This document shows positions 34,530-42,039 of a DNA stretch of 64,000 nt, piece after piece. This DNA is from CAVWNR01 sp963756525 (GTDB taxonomy: Bacteria; Actinomycetota; Actinomycetes; Mycobacteriales; Jatrophihabitantaceae). The position numbers and the translations under genes are program-made. The DNA is taken from the NCBI GenBank assembly GCA_963756525.1, contig CAVWNR010000001.1:1-64000 (forward strand), in the 5' to 3' direction. Under the pieces are notes generated by a model. It saw only the letters and a list, made by a program, of their open reading frames with translations. It was not told the origin of the DNA and made no database searches. Numbering within the stretch: the first letter of the stretch is position 1; the number at the start of each line of letters is the position of its first letter.

Positions 34530-35354
34530 ATGATCGACATAGCGCTCGCCGGGCGGACCGCGCTGATCACCGGCGCCAACCACGGCATCGGCGCCGCGAC
34601 GGCCTACGCCCTCGCCGCCCAGGGCGTCGCCGTGTACCTGACCTACCTCAGGCTGGGCGCCGCCGAGCAGGGAGATGATCCTGCCGTCCCGGTCGAGTAC
34701 CGCACGCAGCGCGCGTCGAGCGCCTCGGACGTCGTCGACCGCATCCGGGCGATGGGCGGGCGGGCCGAGTCGACCGAAGCAGATCTCGCGGATCCCGCGG
34801 CGGCGCCGGTCCTGTTCGACCGCGCGGAGGGTGCCTTCGGACCGGTGCAGATCCTGATCAACAATGCGAGTGGCTGGCTGGCCAACACGTTCCGGGGGGA
34901 TCACGTTGACCGGTTCGGGCGCCGGATCGGCACGGTCGACAGCGTGAGCCACGATCGGCAGTTCGCGGTCGACGCTCGGGCGCCCGCGCTGCTCATCGCG
35001 GAATTCGCCCGGCGGCACATCGCGCGGGCGGCCACCTGGGGACGGATCATCGGGCTGACGTCCGGCGGCGCCCACGGCTTTCCCGAGGAGGTCTCCTATG
35101 GCGCGGCCAAAGCGGCCCAGGAGAGCTACACCCTCTCGGCGGCAGGGGAACTCGGCCGCTACGGCATCACCGCCAACATGGTGCATCCGCCGATCACGGA
35201 CACGGGATGGATCACGCCGGCGGTTGCCGCCGAGGCGGCTGCGACGAGTCCGGTGGGCGACGTCGCGCAGGCTGACGACGTCGCGCAGGTCATCGTCTAC
35301 CTGGCCTCAGACCAGGCCCGGCGGGTCACCGGCCAGGTCATCCATATGTCGTAG
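34530..35354 (+). CDS. Short-chain dehydrogenase/reductase
   Basis: 274-residue Rossmann-fold oxidoreductase of the classical SDR type. It has the cofactor motif TGANHGIGAAT near residue 15, NNAS near residue 112 and active-site YGAAK near residue 190, with the expected Ser in GLTSGGAHG. The C-terminus has TGQVIHMS, which replaces the common TGQvi.vdGG ending. The substrate is unknown. ATG 34530 is preferred over the TTG one codon earlier. The downstream P450 starts 43 bp later on the same strand, so the two may be co-transcribed and act on related substrates; this is inference. Confidence 0.85.
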   Translation: MIDIALAGRTALITGANHGIGAATAYALAAQGVAVYLTYLRLGAAEQGDDPAVPVEYRTQRASSASDVVDRIRAMGGRAESTEADLADPAAAPVLFDRAEGAFGPVQILINNASGWLANTFRGDHVDRFGRRIGTVDSVSHDRQFAVDARAPALLIAEFARRHIARAATWGRIIGLTSGGAHGFPEEVSYGAAKAAQESYTLSAAGELGRYGITANMVHPPITDTGWITPAVAAEAAATSPVGDVAQADDVAQVIVYLASDQARRVTGQVIHMS

Positions 35355-35397
35355 CGGTGGCTAGGCTCGGCTCGCACTTCCCAGTCGAGGAGGGCGC

Positions 35398-38300
35398 ATG
35401 CCAGACATCGAGACCATCCCGCAGCCGAAGACCGACCCGTTCATCGGGAATCTCCGGACGCTGGACGACGCCGCACCGGTACAGAGCCTGATGCGCCTGG
35501 CTCAAATGTACGGGCCGATCTTCAAGTTGGATATCGGAGGCCCACGGCTGATCGTGGTCAGCTCGCAGGAGCTGGTCAACGAAGTGTGCGACGAGTCCCG
35601 GTTCGACAAGCGGGTGTCGGGACCGCTGAAGAACATCCGCGACTTCGCCGGCGACGGGCTGTTCACCGCGAAGACCGAGGAACCGAACTGGGCGATCGCG
35701 CACCGCCTACTGATGCCGGCCTTCGGTCCGCTCGGCATCCGCGGCATGTTCGATCACATGCTGGAGATCGCCGACCAGATGCTGCTGCGGTGGGAGCGCT
35801 TCGGGCCCAGCAATATCATCGACGTTGCCGACGATATGACGCGAATGACGCTCGACACGATCGGGTTGTGCGCGTTCGACTACCGCTTCAACAGTTTCTA
35901 CCAGCGCGAGTTGCATCCGTTCGTCGGCGCCATGGTCGATGCGCTGGCCGAAGCCGGTGCCCGGTCCCGTCGCCCGGACGTGGCGAGCAAGTTGCTGCTG
36001 CGCACTCGCCGCCGATACGAGGACGACCTGGAGCTGATGCGTCAGGTCGCCGACGACGTGATCGCCGAGCGCAAGCGCGACCCCGAGGCGGTGCACAAGA
36101 AGGACCTGCTCGCCATCATGCTGCAGGGCCGCGATCCGGTCACCGGTGCGGGCCTATCCGATGAGAACATCCGTTACCAGCTGATCACGTTCCTCATCGC
36201 CGGGCACGAGACGACCAGCGGAATGCTGTCGTTCACGACCTACTTCCTGCTGAAGAATCCCCGGGTGCTGGAGAAGGCACGTGCCGAGGTCGACGCCGTG
36301 CTCGGCACGGAGCTGCCGCGGGTGGAGCACATCGGCCAGCTGAAGTACATCGAGCAGCTGCTGAAGGAGGCGCTGCGGCTATGGCCCACCGCGCCCGCGT
36401 TCTCGCTCAAGCCGTACCAGGACACGGTGATCGGCGGCGGCAAGTACGCGATCACTCGCCGCGACACGGTCATGGTGCTCGGACCGGCCCTGCACCGCGA
36501 CACCAGCGTGTGGGGCGACGACGTCGAGACCTTCCGACCGGAGCGATTCACGCCCGAGGCAGTGGAAAAGCTGCCGCCGAACTCCTGGAAACCGTTCGGC
36601 AACGGGCAGCGGGCCTGCATCGGTCGCCCGTTCGCGATGCAGGAGGCGATGTTGCTGATCGCGCTGATCCTGCAGCGGTTCGACCTGATCGAGGACGATC
36701 CGTCCTACCAGCTCAAGATCTCCGAGACACTGACGCTGAAGCCGAAGGGTTTCCGTATTCGGGTCAAGAGCCGCGGTCGGACGTCGTTCGCTTCGCGGAG
36801 CGCACTGGTGCCGCGGCAGAGCGCGCCGGAGCCCGCCGTCGCCGCGACGATCGCGCCGGAAGATGCGACGCCGCTGCTGGTGCTGTACGGCTCCAATGCC
36901 GGATCGGCCGAGAGCTTCGCCGAGCGGATCGCCAGTGACGCCGGTGGCCGGGGGTACGCGGCGCAGCTGGCACCCTTGGATGACTACACCGGGAATTTGC
37001 CGGCCGACGGCGCGGTGGTCATCGTGGCGGCATCCTACGAAGGCCGGCCGACCGACAACGCCCGTCAGTTCGCCGCCTGGGTCGACACGCTCACCTCGGG
37101 TGCGCTCGACGGCGTGCGGTACGCGGTGTTCGGCTGCGGTGACCGCCAGTGGGCGCGCACCTACCAAGCCGTTCCCACGCGACTCGACGAAGCGCTCGCG
37201 GCCGCCGGCGCGACGAGGCTGCGGCCACGGGGCGAAACCGACGCCGGCGGCGACTTCTTCGGCGCGTTCGACGAGTGGTACGCCGGCCTGTGGAACGACC
37301 TCGGCGACGCGCTCGGCAAGCGACAGCAAGCCGCGCCGTCGGCCAGCCAACTGCAGGTTGAGATCGTCAAGGAGGGCCGCGCGTCCATCCTCCGGCTCGG
37401 CGACCTGCAGTACGGCGAAGTGGTCGACAACCGCGAACTGGTCGACATGTCCTCGCCGCTCGGCCGGTCGAAGCGACACATCGAGATCGCCTTGCCTGAT
37501 GCGATGAGCTATCGAGCCGGCGACTACCTCGCCGTGCTTGCGCACAACCCGATCGGCGTTGTGATGCGGGCGCTGACCCGGTTCGATATGGCCTCGGACA
37601 GCCAGATCATCATCCGCAAATCCGCGAGCAGCCGTACGTCCCTGCCGGTCGACCACCCGGTCAACGCTAGTGAAGTGCTGTTCCACTACGTCGAACTCGG
37701 CCAGCCGGCCACGCGCGGTCAGGTCGCGGCGCTTGCCGCGGCGACCGATGGCCCCCAGCACGCGGAGCTCGCCGCGCTCGCCGAGGAGCCGGCGTATCAG
37801 CGTGACGTCCTCGACAAGCGAGTCAGCCTCCTGGACCTGCTGGAGCGCTACCCGGCCTGCGAGCTCAATTTCGCCGCATTCCTGGAGATGCTCCCTGCTG
37901 CGCGGGCCCGCCAGTACTCGATATCGTCCTCGCCGCTGTGGAACGACGAACACTGCACGCTCACCGTTGCTGTCGTCGACGCGCCGGCGCTGTCCGGCAA
38001 CGGGCGGTTCCAGGGCATGGCCTCGAGCTACCTCGCCAACTGCGCACCTGGTACGAGGGTGACCGTCGCCGTGCGGTCGTCCAACGACCTGTTCCACCCG
38101 ACGGCATCACTCGACGTGCCGATGGTGATGGTGTGCGCGGGCACCGGTCTGGCGCCGTTCCGGGGATTCCTGCAGGAGCGTGTGGTGCAGGCGCGCAACG
38201 GCCGCACGGTCGCGCGCTCGCTGCTGTTCTTCGGCTGCGACCACCCGGACGTCGATTTCCTGTACCGCGACGAACTGGCCGAGTGGGAGGCCGCCGGGGT

Positions 38301-38577
38301 GGTCAGTGTGCGCCCGGCGTTCTTCAAAGCGCCGGAAGGCGAGGTCAGATTCGTGCAACACCGCGTGTGGCAGGACCGCGCCGACGTGGCCGAACTGTTC
38401 CGCCAGGGCGCGCACGTGTACGTCTGCGGCGATGGGCGCCACATGGCCCCCGCCGTTCGCGACACGTTCGTACGCATCTACCAGGACGCGATGGGTGCCA
38501 CGACCGAAGCCGCGCATGAATGGGTCGACCGCGTCGAGCGCGAGTCCGGGCGCTACGTCTCGGACGTCTTCGCCTGA
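35398..38577 (+). CDS. CYP102-type P450/P450-reductase fusion
   Basis: 1059-residue self-sufficient monooxygenase like P450 BM3. It hydroxylates mid- or long-chain fatty acids or similar substrates with NADPH and O2, soluble in the cytosol. The P450 domain spans residues 1-460. It has I-helix AGHETTSGML (about 268), K-helix ExxR-type ALRLWPTAPAF and heme loop FGNGQRACIGRPFAMQEA with Cys407 as the iron ligand. A linker then leads to the FMN flavodoxin domain (LLVLYGSNAGSAESFAERI, about 495-645). FAD and NADPH domains follow (RQYSISSSPL, VMVCAGTGLAPFRGFLQE, HVYVCGDGRHMA). No frame break. The length equals known CYP102 enzymes. ATG 35398 has GGAGG upstream. Confidence 0.95.
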   Translation: MPDIETIPQPKTDPFIGNLRTLDDAAPVQSLMRLAQMYGPIFKLDIGGPRLIVVSSQELVNEVCDESRFDKRVSGPLKNIRDFAGDGLFTAKTEEPNWAIAHRLLMPAFGPLGIRGMFDHMLEIADQMLLRWERFGPSNIIDVADDMTRMTLDTIGLCAFDYRFNSFYQRELHPFVGAMVDALAEAGARSRRPDVASKLLLRTRRRYEDDLELMRQVADDVIAERKRDPEAVHKKDLLAIMLQGRDPVTGAGLSDENIRYQLITFLIAGHETTSGMLSFTTYFLLKNPRVLEKARAEVDAVLGTELPRVEHIGQLKYIEQLLKEALRLWPTAPAFSLKPYQDTVIGGGKYAITRRDTVMVLGPALHRDTSVWGDDVETFRPERFTPEAVEKLPPNSWKPFGNGQRACIGRPFAMQEAMLLIALILQRFDLIEDDPSYQLKISETLTLKPKGFRIRVKSRGRTSFASRSALVPRQSAPEPAVAATIAPEDATPLLVLYGSNAGSAESFAERIASDAGGRGYAAQLAPLDDYTGNLPADGAVVIVAASYEGRPTDNARQFAAWVDTLTSGALDGVRYAVFGCGDRQWARTYQAVPTRLDEALAAAGATRLRPRGETDAGGDFFGAFDEWYAGLWNDLGDALGKRQQAAPSASQLQVEIVKEGRASILRLGDLQYGEVVDNRELVDMSSPLGRSKRHIEIALPDAMSYRAGDYLAVLAHNPIGVVMRALTRFDMASDSQIIIRKSASSRTSLPVDHPVNASEVLFHYVELGQPATRGQVAALAAATDGPQHAELAALAEEPAYQRDVLDKRVSLLDLLERYPACELNFAAFLEMLPAARARQYSISSSPLWNDEHCTLTVAVVDAPALSGNGRFQGMASSYLANCAPGTRVTVAVRSSNDLFHPTASLDVPMVMVCAGTGLAPFRGFLQERVVQARNGRTVARSLLFFGCDHPDVDFLYRDELAEWEAAGVVSVRPAFFKAPEGEVRFVQHRVWQDRADVAELFRQGAHVYVCGDGRHMAPAVRDTFVRIYQDAMGATTEAAHEWVDRVERESGRYVSDVFA

Positions 38578-38670
38578 CGCTGTCGCACTGAGCGGAAATG
38601 CTGGCGGCCACCGGCTGGACTGTGTTACCCTCGAACATCAGTTCGACTCAATCGGGAGCGGAGGTTCGGG

Positions 38671-39096
38671 GTGGTTCAGGTAGCGATGGTGCGGCCGAGC
38701 GGTCCCCCTCGAGTTCGGGACGGATCTGCCCTTCTGGCGCAAGCGCGCGTCGTGCTGCGCGAGGCCGAGCTTGCAGGCTGTAGCGCGGAACGGTTCCGGC
38801 TGGCGCATCTGGCGGCGCTGCGCACCGCCGCGGCGATCTTCGCCGAGCGGAGGCGACCCGCGGCCGGCCCGCGCCGCCCCCTCAGCGCCTGGGTGCTGAT
38901 GGACTCCGTCGCCGCCGAGTTCAGCGAGTGGGCGGCGTATTTCGCGGCCGGAGCGGCGAAGCGTGCAGCGGTCGAGGCGGGCGCGGCGAGCGCGGTCACC
39001 GATCGCGACGCGGACGACCAACTGCGCGCGGCGCGCGAGTTCCTGACGCTGGTTGAGCAGTCGCTCGGCCTTGGCCAGCCGAGATTGGCCGGCTGA
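38671..39096 (+). CDS. SAV_6107-family HEPN protein
   Basis: 141 residues, GTG 38671 with GGAGG six bases upstream. It is all-helical with ALLAQARVVLREAELAGCSA, RLAHLAALRTAAAIFAERRR and a C-terminal AREFLTLVEQSLGL. This matches the actinobacterial HEPN-related family named after SAV_6107, of unknown role. A TGTGTTACCC block about 45 bp upstream may be part of its promoter. Confidence 0.75.
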   Translation: MVQVAMVRPSGPPRVRDGSALLAQARVVLREAELAGCSAERFRLAHLAALRTAAAIFAERRRPAAGPRRPLSAWVLMDSVAAEFSEWAAYFAAGAAKRAAVEAGAASAVTDRDADDQLRAAREFLTLVEQSLGLGQPRLAG

Positions 39097-39153
39097 GCCT
39101 GATGGACCCGTACAGCCGCTCGACGTCGGATCCTCGGGCTAGTGTCTGCACAC

Positions 39154-40029
39154 GTGACAACCAGCGCGGCCGGCGCGACGGGTGCCGCGCCGCCGGCGCA
39201 CGGCCCGCGCAGCGGCCCTGGTCGCCGGCGGCTGGTCTGGCGCGTCCTGGCCGACGCGCTGGTCGAGGTCACGCGCCCGGACGCCCAGCCGCTGGTGCTG
39301 GATTGTGGTGGCGGGAGCGGCAGCTTCGCGGTCCCCCTGGCCGAAGCCGGCGCGCGGGTGACGCTGGTCGATGTCAGCGTCGACGCACTGGCCACGCTGC
39401 ACCGGCGCGCGGCCGAGGCCGGCGTCGCAGACCGGGTGCATCCGGTGCAAGGCGATGTCGAGGCGCTGCGTGAGGTCGTGCCCGCCGCAACATTCGACCT
39501 GGCGCTCGCGCACGAGCTGCTGGGCGACGTGGACAATCCGGCGGCCGCGCTGGCCGAGATCGCCGCGGCGGTGCGTGCCGGCGGCCTGGTCAGCATCCTG
39601 CTCGCCAACCCGGCGGCGGGTGTGCTGTCGAGGGCGCTGGCCGGCGACGTGACATCGGCGCTCGACGAGCTGCGCGCGCTGGCCGAGCCGGCCCCGATCG
39701 GCGGCCTGTCGGCGGCTTCCGGTAGCCCATCCGCTGGGCCCGGCTCGGCGACGGTCGGCGGCGCTACGGTGGCGGGCCGGCTCGACAGCTCGGCCGTTAC
39801 GACCTTGTGCGCGCGGGTCGGGCTGGTCGTCGAGCAGGTCCACGGCGTCGGAGTGTTCACCGAGCTGGTGCCCGGTGCCGAGCTGGAAGGACGGCCCGGC
39901 GGCCTGGCCGCCCTCGACGAACTCGAGGAGCTGGCCGCGGGTAGGGAACCGTTTCGCGACATCGCCAGCCGACTGCATGTGCTGGCCCGCCGCGCCGACA
40001 CCCCGCACGGGCGGCACGGTGGGTCGTAG
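39154..40029 (+). CDS. SAM-dependent methyltransferase
   Basis: 291 residues, class I Rossmann methyltransferase. The SAM-binding motif is VLDCGGGSGSFAVPLAEAGA near residue 50, followed by VTLVDVSVDAL, VQGDVEALREVV and LALAHELLGDVDNPAAAL. The acceptor is unknown; RNA- or small-molecule-directed members look like this. A GTG at 39142 would add four residues, but TAGTGT at 39140-39145, eight bases before GTG 39154, looks like a leaderless -10 and supports the later start. Its end overlaps the start of dinB by about 11 bases, indicating coupling. Confidence 0.78.
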   Translation: MTTSAAGATGAAPPAHGPRSGPGRRRLVWRVLADALVEVTRPDAQPLVLDCGGGSGSFAVPLAEAGARVTLVDVSVDALATLHRRAAEAGVADRVHPVQGDVEALREVVPAATFDLALAHELLGDVDNPAAALAEIAAAVRAGGLVSILLANPAAGVLSRALAGDVTSALDELRALAEPAPIGGLSAASGSPSAGPGSATVGGATVAGRLDSSAVTTLCARVGLVVEQVHGVGVFTELVPGAELEGRPGGLAALDELEELAAGREPFRDIASRLHVLARRADTPHGRHGGS

Positions 40030-41287
40030 CGCCGACGTGCCGCGCGTCGCCGGGCAGACCGACGGCGACGACGCCGGTTGCCACGTGCTGCACGTCGACA
40101 TGGACGCGTTCTTCGCCAGCGTCGAGATCCGCCGCCGGCCGGAGCTGCGGGGCCGGCCGGTCATCGTCGGCGGCCGCGCCCGAGGAGTTGTGGCCGCGGC
40201 GTCGTACGAGGCGCGCCGGTACGGCGTGCGCAGCGCCATGCCGGCCGGGCAGGCGCTGCGGCTGTGCCCGCACGCCGTCGTGCTCCCTCCGGACCGGCAG
40301 GCCTACTCGGCCGCGTCGGCACAGGTGATGGCAATCCTGCGCGAGGTCACGCCGCTGGTCGAGCCGCTGTCGCTGGACGAGGCGTTCCTCGACGTCCATG
40401 CCGCCGAGCGACGGCTCGGGCGACCGGCGGTCATCGCCGCGACGATCCGCCGGCGGGTGGCCGACGAGCTGGGTCTGACCTGCTCGGTCGGGGTGGCGGC
40501 GACCAAGTTCGTCGCCAAGCTGGCCTCGGCCCGCTGCAAGCCGGACGGCCTGCTCGTCGTCCCTGGCGCGGACACCCTGCGTTTCCTGCAGCCGCTACCG
40601 GTCACGGTGCTCTGGGGGGTGGGCGAGCGCACTGCCGCGCCGCTGCGTCGCCTCGGCATCCGAACCGTCGGTGACCTTGCCGAGACACCGCTGGACGCAC
40701 TGCGCCGCGCCATCGGGACGTCCGTGGCCGACCACCTGCACGAGCTCGCGTGGGGCCGGGATCCGCGCGCGGTGCAGGAACGCGAGGTCGAGAAGTCGAT
40801 CAGCTCCGACCACACCACCGCCGCCGACCTTACCGACGGCGGCGACGTGCGTCGCGAGCTGCTGCGCCTGTCGGGCGACGTCGGCGCGCGCCTTCGGACC
40901 CGCGGCTGGGTGGCCCGCACCGTCGGCATCAAGATCCGCTTCGCCGACTTCCGGACTGTGACGCGGGTCCGCACCCTGCCGGGCTGGGTCGACTCCGACG
41001 CCGCGATCTATGCTGCCGCGGCCGATCTCATCGATGCGCTGCAGCTCGACCGGCCGCGCATCCGGCTGGTCGGCGTCAAGTGTGAGAACCTGCGGCCCGT
41101 CGGGCAGACGCCGGAACAGCTCACGCTCGACGGCGCCGCCGAAGGCGCCCGTCAGTCGGTCGGCACCGCCGCCAGAGTGGACCACGCCGTCGACGCGGCA
41201 CGCGAGCGCTTCGGTGCCGCGGCGATCCGACCGGGGACGCTGGTCAGCCGTGGTGGCGGCACATCCAGCCCGACGCGGGGAGCCTGA
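40019..41287 (+). CDS. dinB: DNA polymerase IV (Y family)
   Basis: 422-residue translesion polymerase. Palm and fingers: HVDMDAFFASVEIRRRPEL (first catalytic Asp near residue 30), AASYEARRYGVRSAMP, PLSLDEAFLDV (catalytic Asp-Glu). Thumb: TCSVGVAATKFVAKLASA and the helix-hairpin-helix VLWGVGERTAAPLRRLG. Little-finger domain about residues 255-360 (SISSDHTTAADLTDGGDV). The C-terminal tail lacks an obvious beta-clamp pentapeptide at its very end; EQLTLDG near residue 380 resembles a clamp motif. GTG 40019 overlaps the methyltransferase; GTG 40037 is an alternative. Confidence 0.92.
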   Translation: MGRSADVPRVAGQTDGDDAGCHVLHVDMDAFFASVEIRRRPELRGRPVIVGGRARGVVAAASYEARRYGVRSAMPAGQALRLCPHAVVLPPDRQAYSAASAQVMAILREVTPLVEPLSLDEAFLDVHAAERRLGRPAVIAATIRRRVADELGLTCSVGVAATKFVAKLASARCKPDGLLVVPGADTLRFLQPLPVTVLWGVGERTAAPLRRLGIRTVGDLAETPLDALRRAIGTSVADHLHELAWGRDPRAVQEREVEKSISSDHTTAADLTDGGDVRRELLRLSGDVGARLRTRGWVARTVGIKIRFADFRTVTRVRTLPGWVDSDAAIYAAAADLIDALQLDRPRIRLVGVKCENLRPVGQTPEQLTLDGAAEGARQSVGTAARVDHAVDAARERFGAAAIRPGTLVSRGGGTSSPTRGA

Positions 41288-41518
41288 GCCCCGTCAGCCG
41301 CCCTCCGGCGCACGGCCAGGCGCCGGACGATCGCTGCGTGCTGCGGGAGATGGCCGCCCCGTCGCCATCTCGATACGCCGCGAACTTTCGCACGCCGGTT
41401 CGGGCTCGTATGCTCGGTGGTAACGGCCCTCCGTCCGGAGAGCCGCCGCAGAGAAGCAACAGCAGGCTCTGCCGGGCCAGGGACTCGGCTGGCCGGCACG
41501 GACTTGAAGGAGGGCATG

Positions 41519-41896
41519 GTGGCGCTCTCCGAACACGAGCAGAGGTTGCTCGAGCAGATCGAGCAGGCGCTGTACGCCGAGGATCCGAAGTTCGCCTCGG
41601 CCGTCCGCTCCGCCGGCTCGCACTTCCGCGCTCGTCGATGGATCTTGATATCGGTCGTCGGTGTGGCCGCCGGGCTCGCTATCGTGCTGGTCGGCCTCGC
41701 CGCGAAGCTGATTTTCCTGGGAGTTCTGGGGTTCGTGCTGATCGTCGGCGCCTGCGCCTACGCGGCGACCTCGATCGGGCGGCGTAACGCCACTCCCGGG
41801 CCCGAGTCCGGCTCCGGCGGCCAGGGGAAGAACCGCCGGCCCGGTGTCCGGTCCCGGATGGAAGAGCGGCTGCGCCGTCGCTTCGACGAGAGTTGA
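41519..41896 (+). CDS. DUF3040 membrane protein
   Basis: 125 residues. It has the family start ALSEHEQRLLEQIEQALYAE, a short FASAVRS linker and two hydrophobic helices (ILISVVGVAAGLAIVLVGL and LIFLGVLGFVLIVGACAYA). A basic tail ends RMEERLRRRFDES. DUF3040 proteins are small actinobacterial inner-membrane proteins of unknown function, often near mraZ/dcw as here. GTG 41519 is preferred over ATG 41516 because GAAGGAGG is then at five bases and the product begins like other members. Confidence 0.82.
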   Translation: MALSEHEQRLLEQIEQALYAEDPKFASAVRSAGSHFRARRWILISVVGVAAGLAIVLVGLAAKLIFLGVLGFVLIVGACAYAATSIGRRNATPGPESGSGGQGKNRRPGVRSRMEERLRRRFDES

Positions 41897-41905
41897 GCTA
41901 GCCCT

Positions 41906-41975
41906 CCTCCCCGCGCTTTACTCGTCGCGCCTCCCCGCGCTTCACTCGTCCCGCCTCCCCGCGCTTCACTCCTGT
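41906..41975 (+). repeat. Tandem repeat between convergent genes
   Basis: Three imperfect copies of a 24-bp unit of the form CCTCCCCGCGCTTCACTCGTC, directly after the DUF3040 stop. It is non-coding as far as I can see. Confidence 0.7.
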
Positions 41976-41986
41976 CGTCGCGTGAC

Positions 41987-42020
41987 GCCGCTGGCTGGCG
42001 GTTGCGCTGTTGCCAGCGGC
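41987..42020. terminator. Possible bidirectional hairpin
   Basis: GCCGCTGG (41987-41994) and CCAGCGGC (42013-42020) can pair around an 18-base loop. It is in the gap between convergent genes. Weak evidence. Confidence 0.3.
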
Positions 42021-42039
42021 TTCCAGCGGGCCGCTTAGC

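Noticed and set aside
36379..38097. 572-codon minus frame inside the P450
   Set aside because: Arg/Gly-rich antisense translation; the plus-strand protein is unambiguous.
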